From JBDHAC01 sp039588215 (lineage in GTDB: Bacteria; Gemmatimonadota; Gemmatimonadetes; Palauibacterales; Palauibacteraceae), in assembly GCA_039588215.1 (NCBI GenBank), contig JBDHAD010000010.1:1-64000 (forward strand): a DNA stretch of 64,000 nucleotides. Reading direction: 5' to 3'. Numbering within the stretch: the first letter of the stretch is position 1; the number at the start of each line of letters is the position of its first letter. The notes beneath the pieces were generated by a model. That model ran no database searches, was not told the DNA's origin, and worked only from the letters and a program-made list of their open reading frames with translations. This document shows, one piece after another, positions 1-8,665 of this stretch. A program made the position numbers and the translations under genes.

Positions 1-69
1 AGGAAGGCCACCAACGACGCTCCGTTGGGGCGTGTGGTGGGCGTGCATGGTGCGGGGTCCTGCCAACGG

Positions 70-87
70 CGGCACAATCGCGGCACA
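70..87. repeat. Left copy of paired 7-mer repeat
   Basis: Two CGGCACA heptamers lie 11 bases apart. The reverse complement of this 18-base unit matches positions 918-935 at 16 of 18 bases, so the small lipoprotein gene between them is bracketed by an inverted pair of tandem heptamers. The role is unknown; protein-binding arms or a recombination scar are possible. Confidence 0.5.
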
Positions 88-251
88 CCCGGCCCGTAGT
101 GCGTTGATATGCCGCAAGTTAGGAACGGCCCAAGCATTGGGAGTGCCATTCGTCCCGAGCGATACGACGCGCACGGGAGCCCTTGGAGGCGTGCAGCGGG
201 CGGGCGTGGAGAATGCCACGCGCCCGAGCCCCGAACCGCGACGGGGTGGTA

Positions 252-281
252 TTGTGGATATGCTGACTCTATACTTAAAAT
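252..281 (+). promoter_or_regulatory. Possible sigma70-type promoter for the 323 lipoprotein gene
   Basis: TTGTGG (252-257) and TAAAAT (276-281) are separated by 18 bases, in the only AT-rich patch upstream of the gene and about 42 bases before its start. The -10 matches the consensus at 5 of 6 bases, the -35 at only 3 of 6. The rest of 1-322 shows no gene I can support. Confidence 0.3.
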
Positions 282-322
282 CTACTGTACACCTCTGTCG
301 TATTCTGCCACAGGAGGTTCAC

Positions 323-826
323 GTGAGGAAGCTACTCGCAGCATTCGTCCTCGTCGTCCTCGTCGCGTGCGACGCGCCGCCCACGGGGGTCCAGGGGAAT
401 CTCGACGAGACCGTTACTCCACCCGCGCCGAGCTTTGCCGCTGCGGATGCCAGTCCTGTCTTCTTCCCGTTCGCGTTCCCGGTAGTGAACTGTGCCGAAG
501 TGGTGGATATCAGCGGTCAGTTCCATCCGGTCATTAAAGGCTTCGTCAACGCGAATGGCAACTTCCACGGGATGTTCCACATCAATGCGAAAGGGACCGG
601 TGTCGGCCAAACGACTGGGGCGACCTACGAGTGGAACGACCGGCTCTTCGATTTGACGAACATCGCTCCAGGCGGAGCGCAAACGTTCATTCTCAATGAC
701 AATACCCGCCTGATCGGACACGGCCAGGCAGTCAACCAACAGTTCCATATCCAAATCAAGGTCACGATCAACGCGAACGGTGATGTGACCGTGGACACCG
801 TCGACATCGACGCGAGCTGCGGCTGA
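323..826 (+). CDS. Small secreted lipoprotein of unknown function
   Basis: Starts at a GTG seven bases after a clear AGGAGG-type ribosome site (312-316). The 167-residue product opens with a short basic N-terminus and hydrophobic segment ending in the lipobox LVAC, so it should be lipidated and anchored in a membrane. After a Pro/Ala linker the mature part (about residues 50-167) is rich in Asn, Gly, Phe and alternating polar/hydrophobic residues, as in a beta-sandwich or small barrel. Two Cys follow the lipobox, one near residue 57 and one next to the C-terminus, and could form a disulfide. I do not recognise a family. It is a single gene: a strong terminator follows and a possible promoter precedes it. 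The frame is open further upstream, but that stretch lacks a ribosome site and would bury the signal peptide. Confidence 0.7.
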   Translation: MRKLLAAFVLVVLVACDAPPTGVQGNLDETVTPPAPSFAAADASPVFFPFAFPVVNCAEVVDISGQFHPVIKGFVNANGNFHGMFHINAKGTGVGQTTGATYEWNDRLFDLTNIAPGGAQTFILNDNTRLIGHGQAVNQQFHIQIKVTINANGDVTVDTVDIDASCG

Positions 827-850
827 GGTATCTCACCACCACCGAGGATC

Positions 851-896
851 AAAGACGGGGCGGCCCCTTCAGGGGCCGGCCCCCTTTGTCTTTTTC
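851..896 (+). terminator. Rho-independent terminator after the lipoprotein gene
   Basis: A GC-rich stem built on GGCCCC-TTCA-GGGGCC extends through GGGGC/GCCCC and is flanked by AAAGAC/GTCTTT. A T-rich tail (TTTGTCTTTTTCTT) follows. It lies 25 bases after the lipoprotein stop codon. Confidence 0.8.
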
Positions 897-917
897 TTCG
901 CTCCCGCCACTCCAGAT

Positions 918-935
918 TGTGCCGTAATTGTGCCG
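918..935. repeat. Right copy of paired 7-mer repeat
   Basis: TGTGCCG-TAAT-TGTGCCG. This is the inverted counterpart of 70-87 (16 of 18 bases). It lies just after the terminator of the small lipoprotein gene and before the YheT-type hydrolase. Confidence 0.5.
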
Positions 936-1062
936 TAACGGACATGCACCGAGCGTATCTGAGCGTACATCGTCCTCCCGCGCGATTGGGCAGAAACCCC
1001 CGCACCGTGTAGCTTGGTGCCGCTCAGTCGGTACTTCTCACACCTACCGCGTGGGACGGTGA

Positions 1063-2067
1063 ATGCCATCAGGGGTCGATTCCAGCGTGTCGCCGTTCCA
1101 GCCCTATCCCGGGCTGGCGAACCCGCACGCGCAAACGCTCGCCGCGAGGCTGATCCGCGCCCGATTCCGTACTCCCTACTCGCGGACCCGACTCGCGACG
1201 CCCGACGGGGACTTCATAGATCTCGACATGGCCGGGCTGCCTGATCCGCATGGCTCGGTGTGTTTGATCCTACATGGTCTCGAAGGCTCCTCCGGGTCCG
1301 GGTACGTGCTCTGCGCCTGCCGGGCTCTCGAGCGGAACGGGATCGCCGCGGTGGCCATGAACTTCCGATCCTGCAGCGGAGAGCCCAACCGGACACCGCA
1401 GTCGTATCATGCCGGCAAGACCGACGACATCGAGCTCGCGCTCGACTGGCTGGCTCGGCAGTTCCCGAACGCGAGCCGGGGGGTGCTGGGGTTCTCGTTG
1501 GGCGGCAACGCGTTGCTCAAATACCTGGGTGAAGCGGGAGAGGCGGCGTTCGCCCACGTTGACGCGGCCGTTACGGTCTCCGTGCCGTTTGACCTTGCCT
1601 CGTCCGCGCAGGCCATGGAGCGCGGAGCGGGCCGCATCTACGCCCGCCATTTCCTGCGCTCGATGCGTCGCAAGGTCAGGGAGAAGGCCGGGCGATTCCC
1701 GGACGCGTTCGATCTGGCAGCCGTCCATCGTGCCCAAACGCTTTGGGCGTTCGACGAAGCGGTAACGGCCCCGATCCATGGCTTCCCCACGGCCGCCGAT
1801 TACTATGACGCGTGTAGCTCTCGGCGCTTCATGGATTCCATCCGGGTGCCCACGGCGCTGGTCCAATCGCGAGACGACCCGCTCGTGCCCGCGGACACGA
1901 TCCCGTGGCGGACGATCGATCGTAACGGGACAGTCAGTGCCGTGATCACCGAGTGGGGCGGACACGTCGGTTTCCTTACCCGCGGGGTCGGCCCAGTCCC
2001 GCGTCTGTGGGCCGAGGAAGAGGCCGCGCGCCTCCTCCGCCGCCATCTCGCACAACGGGGAACTTGA
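1063..2067 (+). CDS. YheT-family alpha/beta hydrolase
   Basis: 334 residues, the usual length for the YheT/COG0429 family of cytoplasmic alpha/beta-fold hydrolases (putative esterases; physiological substrate unknown). The oxyanion region HGLEGSSGS lies near residue 70 and the nucleophile elbow GFSLGGN near residue 143. The acid is probably in SRDDPLVP, and the histidine is in GGHVGF near the C-terminus, so the Ser-Asp-His triad looks complete. The start is an ATG with GGACGG a few bases upstream. It stands about 70 bases before trxC in the same direction and may be co-transcribed with it. The family is clear; the substrate cannot be read from the sequence. Confidence 0.88.
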   Translation: MPSGVDSSVSPFQPYPGLANPHAQTLAARLIRARFRTPYSRTRLATPDGDFIDLDMAGLPDPHGSVCLILHGLEGSSGSGYVLCACRALERNGIAAVAMNFRSCSGEPNRTPQSYHAGKTDDIELALDWLARQFPNASRGVLGFSLGGNALLKYLGEAGEAAFAHVDAAVTVSVPFDLASSAQAMERGAGRIYARHFLRSMRRKVREKAGRFPDAFDLAAVHRAQTLWAFDEAVTAPIHGFPTAADYYDACSSRRFMDSIRVPTALVQSRDDPLVPADTIPWRTIDRNGTVSAVITEWGGHVGFLTRGVGPVPRLWAEEEAARLLRRHLAQRGT

Positions 2068-2135
2068 GGTGTAGCAGGTCGCCGCGAGCACGCCTAATCC
2101 CGTATGTCTGTGCATATTGAGCTGGAGGAGTCGCG

Positions 2136-2597
2136 GTGAGCCTGGACATCAAGTCGCCGGGAAGCCGAAGAGCCACGGTCCGGTGCCCCTTTTGCCTGAC
2201 GCTAAATCGCGTGGATGTCGGCCGCGCCGCTGAGCGGCCAAAGTGCGGTGAGTGCTCCAGACCCTTGCTGCTCGATCGCCCGATCAAGGTGACCGACGAG
2301 GACTTCGACCGATTGATCGATGAGGCCGAGGTACCCGTCCTGGTCGATTTCTACGCCGACTGGTGTGGGCCGTGTAAAGTCATGGCCCCCGCGCTGGACA
2401 ACCTCGCGCGCGCGCACACAGGCAATCTCATCATCGCGAAGCTCGATACGGATGCAAACCCACTGACCGCACAGCGCTTCGGGATTCGTGGTAACCCGAC
2501 CCTGATCCTGTTCAGTGACGGAGATGAGTCCAACCGCGTCACCGGGGCCGTTCCCTACGATCAACTGGCCGCGTTGGTGGAGCCGAGCGAAAGCTGA
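2136..2597 (+). CDS. trxC: Thioredoxin 2 (TrxC type) with N-terminal zinc ribbon
   Basis: The 153-residue protein has an N-terminal zinc-binding module with two Cys pairs (CPFC, CGEC) followed by a thioredoxin fold. The redox site WCGPCK is near residue 83 and the cis-proline motif is GNPT. TrxC proteins are cytoplasmic disulfide reductases that can act in oxidative stress; the zinc ribbon separates this type from TrxA. The start is GTG with GGAGGAG upstream. The next gene begins about 100 bases downstream. All catalytic and metal-binding cysteines are present. Confidence 0.9.
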   Translation: MSLDIKSPGSRRATVRCPFCLTLNRVDVGRAAERPKCGECSRPLLLDRPIKVTDEDFDRLIDEAEVPVLVDFYADWCGPCKVMAPALDNLARAHTGNLIIAKLDTDANPLTAQRFGIRGNPTLILFSDGDESNRVTGAVPYDQLAALVEPSES

Positions 2598-2695
2598 ACA
2601 GCCCACGACAGGCTGCCGGAAGCCAACCCCGGCGCCGCCCCGACCGTCTCAAGGCCAAGCGCCCGATCAATTCCCGGATCAAGGAAAGCACTCGC

Positions 2696-3799
2696 ATGCG
2701 CTCGATCATCAGGTTCGTGGCCGTCTTGCCGTTGCTCCTCGGGGCGCCGCCCACCTCGCCGGGCTTTGGCGCCGCACTTGTGAGCGGCGATACCCGGGTG
2801 TCCGAAGACGCCCCGCACCTGTACGTGGCTAACCAGGGGGCAGCCACGATCACGGTCATCGATGCGAGCGACGCGTCGGTCGTGGCGATCGTACAGCTGC
2901 AGAACCTCGGATTCGGACCCAATGCGCGCCCGCACCACGTGGCCGTGGAGTCCGACGGGACGTTTTGGTACGTGTCGCTCATCGGTGAGAATCGCGTTCT
3001 CAAGTTCGATCGCGACAATCAACTCGTGAGCTCGATCGAGTTCGAGCGGCCCGGGATGCTGGCGGTCCACCCGACCCAGGACTTGCTGTTCGTCGGACGC
3101 TCCATGGCCGCGGTGAACCCGCCCCAACGGATTGGAATGATCCGGCGATCGACGATGGAGGTCGAGGAGGTCGACGTCTTCGTCCCCCGCCCCCACGCGA
3201 TCGCGGTGAGCGCGGATGGACGCTGGGTGTTCACCTCGAGCCTGGCCGAGAACACGGTCGTGGCGGTGGACATCGAGAGCGGTGAGGCCGAGCTGACGAG
3301 GCTCGGTGGCGACGAGCCGCACGTGTTCGTCCAGTTCGCCCTCTCTCCGGATGGCGCTACCCTGGTCGCGACAGCACAAATCTCAGGGAAGCTCCTCGTG
3401 TTCGATGTGAGCCGACCACCCGAGCTCCGGCTCGTGCGCGAGATCGGCGTCCGCGCGGAGCCGTGGCACCCCACCTACTCGCCCGATGGACGCTTCGTCT
3501 ACTTCGGGAATCTAGGCGCGAACACCGTCACGGTGGTGGATGCCGAGAGCTGGACCGTGGCACGCGTGATCTCGGGCGTGGGGCTCTCCGAGCCGCACGG
3601 AATCGCGGTCACGCCCGACGGCCAACGTCTGTTCGTCTCCAACCGCAACGTCAAGGGGGCGTACACACCCACACAGGCGCTCGGGTTCGACGAGCCGAAC
3701 GGCACGATTGCGGTTATCGACTCCGCTTCCGGGCGAATCCTAAAGGTGATGGAGGTCGCCCCTTACCCCGCCGGCCTCGGCATGGCCGCGCCGCAGTGA
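2696..3799 (+). CDS. Secreted YncE/YVTN-type beta-propeller protein
   Basis: 367 residues beginning with a signal-peptide-like segment (RSIIRF then a hydrophobic stretch to about residue 25). The mature part is built of recurring blades with motifs such as LYVANQGAATITVIDA, VAVDIESGE, VTVVDAES and IAVIDSASG, interspersed with SPDG-type turns. This is the pattern of the seven-bladed YncE/lactonase-like propellers. Such proteins are periplasmic or cell-surface; most have no proven reaction and may bind ligands. Its stop codon overlaps the GTG start of the FG-GAP lipoprotein (GTGA), so the two are probably translationally coupled and may work together outside the cytoplasm. Confidence 0.8.
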   Translation: MRSIIRFVAVLPLLLGAPPTSPGFGAALVSGDTRVSEDAPHLYVANQGAATITVIDASDASVVAIVQLQNLGFGPNARPHHVAVESDGTFWYVSLIGENRVLKFDRDNQLVSSIEFERPGMLAVHPTQDLLFVGRSMAAVNPPQRIGMIRRSTMEVEEVDVFVPRPHAIAVSADGRWVFTSSLAENTVVAVDIESGEAELTRLGGDEPHVFVQFALSPDGATLVATAQISGKLLVFDVSRPPELRLVREIGVRAEPWHPTYSPDGRFVYFGNLGANTVTVVDAESWTVARVISGVGLSEPHGIAVTPDGQRLFVSNRNVKGAYTPTQALGFDEPNGTIAVIDSASGRILKVMEVAPYPAGLGMAAPQ

Positions 3800-5655
3800 G
3801 CGATCGGGCGACGCCCATCCGCGTCACTGCCTGGGTTGGCCTATCGTGGCTCGGCGTCGCCTGCGCTTCGGGCGCCCCGCCAGCGCCCGGCCCGCGAGCC
3901 GAGGCCGAGGTCGTGACGGGCGGTTACCGACGTAGCGTGAACGCGATTCCCGTCGAGGACGAGAGCGGAATCGCGTATGAGCTCCCGTTCCTCGGCGGCT
4001 TCAACGTTCCGCGCCCGCAGTGGGTCGACATCGACGCGGACGGAGACCTGGACGTATTCGTCCAGGAGACCACGAATCGCCTCTTGTTCTTCGAGCAGAC
4101 GGGCACACCGGCTGAGCCGCGCCTGACCTGGCGACCGAACCGGTTCCGAGATCTCGAGGTCGGTGAATGGTTCCGGTTCGTCGACGTCGATCGGGACGGA
4201 GATTCGGATCTACTTGCCGAGGAGCCGTTCAGCTACGTGCGCCTGTACCGTAACGAAGGGTCCCCCGGTCAGCCCGCCTTCGCCCTCGCCGCCGACACCC
4301 TTCGCGACAGCTCGGGCGAGGCGATCTTCTCGGACCGGCAGAACATCCCGAACGCCGCCGACATCGACTGCGACGAGCTGCTGGATCTCTTCATCGGCAG
4401 GCTGGTGGGCACCGTGACGCGCTATGAGGCGACGGGTGAGATAGGGGAGGACATAGCGCCGTTCCGTCACGTGACCGACGACTTCGAGGACATCGAGATC
4501 GTCGCCACGTTCGGCTCGTTGCACGGCGCGAACACGATGGCGCTCGCGGACGTGGACGCCGACGGGGATGTGGACATGTTCTGGGGCGATTTCTTCGAGG
4601 CCGGGCTTCTGTTCATCGAGAACACCGGCACGTGCGCGGCTCCGAACCTTCGAAACGAGCCGCTCCCCTTCCCTCTGGATGACCCCATTCAGACCAGCGG
4701 CTACAACGCGCCTGCGTTTGGCGATGTCGATGCGGATGGGGATCTCGACCTCCTGTTGGGCGTGCTGGGGGGCGCGTACAACGCCAACCGCACCACAGCC
4801 GACAATCTGCTCCATTTCGAGCAGATCGACGGCAGGTTCGAGCTCCGTAGCGCCCGCTACCTTTCACAGATCGATGTGGGCAGCGAGAGCTATCCGTCCT
4901 TCCTCGACCTCGACGGGGACGATGACCTGGATCTGCTGCTGTCGAACAAGATCGACCCCGACGACCTGAACACGTCGGTCGTGTATCGATTCGAGAACGT
5001 GGGTGACCCCACTCAGCCTCGGTTCCGGCTCCGCGGCCCGTTCGAGGTCGGTGGCGCGTATCACAACGCGCCGGCGTTCGGAGATCTCGATGCCGACGGA
5101 GACCCGGACCTCGTCCTGGGGACGTGGCGCAAGCACCTCGAGTACCTGCGCAATGACGGCACGACCGCTGGAGCCCGATTCACCCCGACCGATTCGGCGG
5201 TCGTGGTCCTCACCCGGGGGAGCAATTCCACACCGGCGCTCGTGGACATCGACGCCGATGGGGACCTGGACCTGTTCGTGGGAGAGTCGTCGGGCGCGCT
5301 CAACTTCTACCGCAACGACGGAACCGCCGCCGCACCCCGGTTCGAGCTCGTGAGCGACGAGTACCTCGGGATCGACGTCGGACGCCGGAGCGTTCCCGCG
5401 TTCATGGATATCGAGGGAGATGGAGATCAGGACCTCGTCCTGGGATCAGAATCGAGCGGGCTGTTGTTCTATCGTAATGAAGGGACGCCCCGGGAACCCC
5501 GACTCGTCGAGGCCGAAGCGCCGTTCCCCGGCGCCGAGAGTCTTCCGACGTTCGCCGTGCCTGCGTTCGCGGACATCGACGCCGATGGGGACCTGGATCT
5601 GTTCGTGGGGGGCAACGGAGGCGGTCTGTATTTCTTCGAAAACACCGACCGTTAG
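3796..5655 (+). CDS. FG-GAP/VCBS repeat lipoprotein
   Basis: The start chosen is the GTG overlapping the previous stop codon, because it gives a normal lipoprotein signal: a hydrophobic stretch ending LGVAC. The 619-residue product contains about nine repeats carrying the calcium-binding loop DxDxDGDxD (for example DIDADGDLD, DVDRDGDSD, DLDGDDDLD), each followed by a hydrophobic LFVG/LLLG strand. This is characteristic of FG-GAP/VCBS propellers in cell-surface proteins. It should be lipid-anchored and calcium-stabilised. The function is not known; binding to surfaces, glycans or partner proteins is typical of the fold. Translational coupling to the preceding YncE-type propeller suggests a joint role. 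Confidence 0.82.
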   Translation: MSDRATPIRVTAWVGLSWLGVACASGAPPAPGPRAEAEVVTGGYRRSVNAIPVEDESGIAYELPFLGGFNVPRPQWVDIDADGDLDVFVQETTNRLLFFEQTGTPAEPRLTWRPNRFRDLEVGEWFRFVDVDRDGDSDLLAEEPFSYVRLYRNEGSPGQPAFALAADTLRDSSGEAIFSDRQNIPNAADIDCDELLDLFIGRLVGTVTRYEATGEIGEDIAPFRHVTDDFEDIEIVATFGSLHGANTMALADVDADGDVDMFWGDFFEAGLLFIENTGTCAAPNLRNEPLPFPLDDPIQTSGYNAPAFGDVDADGDLDLLLGVLGGAYNANRTTADNLLHFEQIDGRFELRSARYLSQIDVGSESYPSFLDLDGDDDLDLLLSNKIDPDDLNTSVVYRFENVGDPTQPRFRLRGPFEVGGAYHNAPAFGDLDADGDPDLVLGTWRKHLEYLRNDGTTAGARFTPTDSAVVVLTRGSNSTPALVDIDADGDLDLFVGESSGALNFYRNDGTAAAPRFELVSDEYLGIDVGRRSVPAFMDIEGDGDQDLVLGSESSGLLFYRNEGTPREPRLVEAEAPFPGAESLPTFAVPAFADIDADGDLDLFVGGNGGGLYFFENTDR

Positions 5656-5749
5656 GCGCAGAAACAACCTCTGGCCCTCTCCCGAACTCTAATAACGAAA
5701 TGGAGCCAAGGCTCCGGACGTGGCAAGGACACATGCAACGAGGTGCAGC

Positions 5750-8140
5750 ATGAGGAGAGCTCTTTACTTGATCGCCGCGATCGCGCTCGTGGCAACGCCC
5801 CTGCAGGGACAGCAGTTCGGCGCCTCGGCGGCGATCGGGGAAGGCGAGGTCTATATCGGCGAGCCCGTGAATCAGAACGCGCCCACCACGATTTACATCT
5901 ACCGTCGCGCGGGCGACGGGTGGACGGAAGCCGGGACGCTCACCGCGCCGGACGCCGGGGAGGAGAGCAATTACTTCGGACGTTTCATCGTCCTCGACGA
6001 CCAATCCATGATCGTCGGTGGAACGACTTACGAGGGGAGCACCGGCAACGCATGGGTCTATCGGCGCAGCGGAGATGCCTGGGAGTTCGTCCAGAATCTG
6101 CGCCCCGACGATGTCGCAGAGGGTGACTCGTACGGGCGCTTCGGCCTCCTGCACGGCAACCTACTGTTCGTGTCCGCCCTGGGCCACAACGAGAGTCGCG
6201 GCGCGGTGTGGGTCTTCCAGCGCGACGCGAGCGGCGGCTGGACGCAGGAAACGAAGCTGGAGCCTGTCGACGCGCCGTCACAAGAGTTCTTCGGCTGGTC
6301 TTTGGCCTTCGACGGTGAGCGGCTCCTGACGGGTGCCATCCAGGCCAGCCAGGAGCTCCAGCAGCGCGGCGCGGCGTACATATTCCGCCGGAACGGGCCC
6401 GGAGACTGGGTCCAGGAAGCCAAGCTTACGCTCGCTGAGGCCGAGGCCGAAGCCGGCGACATCATGGGCTTCGCCGTGGCGTGGCTCGATGGACACGCGC
6501 TCGTCGGAGTTCCGGGCCGTGGACCCGGGGCCGGTGAAGTCCGAACCTATCGTTGGGACCGCGGCGCGGGTGAGTGGGTCGAAGGTGTCATCTTGAGCGC
6601 CCACGATCGAACGCCCGGCGGTCAATTCGGGACGAGCCTCGCGGCGCGCGAAGGTGAGCTGTGGGTCGGGGCGCCCGGGGCGGACATGTCCGGTACGGTG
6701 TACCGGATCGAGTATGACGCCGAGACGGGTCGCTTCGGGAACGTGTCCAAGCTCGCCGGGCTGGAGGGCGATGTCGGGGATGGGTTCGGCGACATGATCG
6801 CGGGCGGTACCGACGTCGCCGTCGTCGGGGCCACGGGGGACGACTTCGGTCTGGGGTCGGCAGTCATCGTGGAGCGGTCCGGCGACTCCTGGAACGCCGC
6901 CGACAAGGTGTTTGGACCCGATGCGGCCGGCCTCGCTCCGATCACGGGTAACGACGTGCGCTGCGAGGGTGGACAGGCCGATCAGTTCGAGTGCAGTCAG
7001 GTCGATATCCTGTCCTTCTTGCCGGTCGCTGGCATCGGCGGAGGGCGCGGCGCCGAGACGAACGACGTATGGGGCTGGACGGACCCGCAGACGGGCCGCG
7101 AGTACGCTCTGGTGGGTCGAACGGATGGTACCGCATTCATCGACGTCACCGATGCGAACGATCCGGTCTATCTCGGGAACCTGCCCAAGACGCTGGGCTC
7201 CCGTGGGAACGCCTGGCGTGACATCAAGGTGTACAAAGACCACGCCTTCATCGTGGCTGACGGGGCCGGGGAGCACGGGATGCAGGTGTTCGATCTGACG
7301 CGGCTGCGTGATGTGACGAGCACACCGGTCACGTTCGACGAGGATGCGCACTACGATGGCATCGCCTCCGCTCACAACATCGTCATCAACGAGGAGAGCG
7401 GGTTCGCCTACGGCGTCGGCGTGAACAGCGGCGGCGAGACGTGTGGCGGTGGATTGCACATGATCGACATCCAGGAGCCCACGCAGCCGACGTTCCGCGG
7501 TTGCTTCGCCGATACGTCCACCGGGAACCAGCGGACCGGGTATTCTCACGATGCCATGTGCGTCGAGTACCACGGTCCTGACGCCGAGCATGCCGGCAAG
7601 GAGGTCTGCTTCGGCTCGAACGAGACCGCGCTATCGATCGCCGACGTGAGCGACAAGGACAACCCGGTCGCGATCTCGTCCGCGGACTACCCCAACGTGG
7701 GATACGCCCACCAGGGGTGGATCACAGAGGATCATCGCTACTTCTTCATGAACGATGAGGGGGACGAGTCCAACTCCGTTCAGGCGGGTCAGCCGATGCC
7801 GGGTACGCGCACGCTGATCTGGGACATCGAGGATCTGGATGACCCCGTGATGGTCAAGGAGCACTTCGGCTCGACGTTCACGATCGACCATAACCTGTAC
7901 ATCAAGGGCGACCTGATGTACCAGTCGAACTACGTGAGCGGCCTTCGGATCCTGGACGTCAGCGATCCGGAGAACCCCGAGGAGGTCGGTTTCTTCGACA
8001 CCGTACCCTGGAGCGAGGAAGTCACCTTCGACGGTTCGTGGAGCAATTACCCGTTCTTCGAGAGCGGCACGATCGTGGTCACGAGCGGCAAGGAAGGCGT
8101 GTTCTTCCTGAAGCACCGGAGACCGGAGCTCGTGCCGTAA
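5750..8140 (+). CDS. Secreted choice-of-anchor B family protein with FG-GAP-like N-terminal half
   Basis: The ATG at 5750 is preferred over an in-frame GTG 30 bases earlier: it follows GAGGTG and begins directly with a signal peptide (RRALYLIAAIALVATPLQG). The 796-residue protein has two parts. Residues about 25-400 repeat integrin-like blades (GDGWTE, YGRFG, LLFVSALG, AYIFRR). Residues about 415-790 match the choice-of-anchor B region, with LVIVD-like blades and motifs such as WGWTDPQTGREY, FIDVTDANDPV, SHDAMCVEYHGPD and LRILDVSDPENP. Several Cys in the second half may pair. No C-terminal anchor is evident. It is likely exported; the function is unknown. It follows the FG-GAP lipoprotein by about 95 bases and ends before a good terminator. 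Confidence 0.82.
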   Translation: MRRALYLIAAIALVATPLQGQQFGASAAIGEGEVYIGEPVNQNAPTTIYIYRRAGDGWTEAGTLTAPDAGEESNYFGRFIVLDDQSMIVGGTTYEGSTGNAWVYRRSGDAWEFVQNLRPDDVAEGDSYGRFGLLHGNLLFVSALGHNESRGAVWVFQRDASGGWTQETKLEPVDAPSQEFFGWSLAFDGERLLTGAIQASQELQQRGAAYIFRRNGPGDWVQEAKLTLAEAEAEAGDIMGFAVAWLDGHALVGVPGRGPGAGEVRTYRWDRGAGEWVEGVILSAHDRTPGGQFGTSLAAREGELWVGAPGADMSGTVYRIEYDAETGRFGNVSKLAGLEGDVGDGFGDMIAGGTDVAVVGATGDDFGLGSAVIVERSGDSWNAADKVFGPDAAGLAPITGNDVRCEGGQADQFECSQVDILSFLPVAGIGGGRGAETNDVWGWTDPQTGREYALVGRTDGTAFIDVTDANDPVYLGNLPKTLGSRGNAWRDIKVYKDHAFIVADGAGEHGMQVFDLTRLRDVTSTPVTFDEDAHYDGIASAHNIVINEESGFAYGVGVNSGGETCGGGLHMIDIQEPTQPTFRGCFADTSTGNQRTGYSHDAMCVEYHGPDAEHAGKEVCFGSNETALSIADVSDKDNPVAISSADYPNVGYAHQGWITEDHRYFFMNDEGDESNSVQAGQPMPGTRTLIWDIEDLDDPVMVKEHFGSTFTIDHNLYIKGDLMYQSNYVSGLRILDVSDPENPEEVGFFDTVPWSEEVTFDGSWSNYPFFESGTIVVTSGKEGVFFLKHRRPELVP

Positions 8141-8189
8141 TGTCGATCGGCTCGTCCGAGCGGGCGAGCGCGATGGAGTAGTAACCGAG

Positions 8190-8224
8190 CGGGTCGGCCA
8201 TGTGGCCGGCCCGTTCTCTTTTCT
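8190..8224 (+). terminator. Rho-independent terminator after the choice-of-anchor B gene
   Basis: The arms CGGGTCGGCCA and TGGCCGGCCCG pair with one mismatch around a two-base turn. The tail TTCTCTTTTCT follows directly. It lies about 50 bases after the stop codon. Confidence 0.75.
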
Positions 8225-8665
8225 GGGGTGTGTTGGATTCCGGGGGGCGGGACCTGCGATGGACCCTCACTCGCGACGCAGAACACGCGCAGCGTGACGG
8301 GCTCGCAAGGTCAACTCACAGAAACGCGCTACTCGCGTGGCCCTCTCACATGCAGTGCGCAGGTGTAGCGCTCTGCTCGCGAGGACCCACCGCAGGCCCC
8401 GCCCGTCGACGATCAAGGCAAACGAAAAGGGACGACCCGGCGGGTAATCAGGGAGGCGGATCGTAGACAACCCGTCTCGGCCGAAACTCGGTCCCAAAAG
8501 GCCGCGGGTGGGACCCACCGTTATGTAAGTGTCTGTCGTTTCAAGCCGGGCGCCGGTTTCCATAACCGGCACACGGCGTCCGGTGACTTGATCCCTCCCA
8601 CTTGCCGTACGACGTTAGACGGCGGAGAACGTGAGCTGATACCCATCGCTTGAGGCGGTTCTGCG
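8225..8665. other. Gene-free stretch before the TolB-like/TPR gene
   Basis: No reading frame here looks coding. The stretch holds a short inverted repeat GGTGGG-A-CCCACC (8507-8519) and a 7-bp stem GCCGGTT/AACCGGC with a 5-base loop (8552-8570). It presumably contains the promoter and leader of the next gene, but I cannot identify hexamers with confidence. Confidence 0.4.

Noticed and set aside
32..322. Upstream extension of the first lipoprotein
   Set aside because: A strong ribosome site and signal peptide begin at 323; the upstream part contains the likely promoter.
8267..8572. Minus-strand reading frame of about 100 codons
   Set aside because: No ribosome site, no recognisable domain, and it overlaps inverted repeats in an intergenic region.
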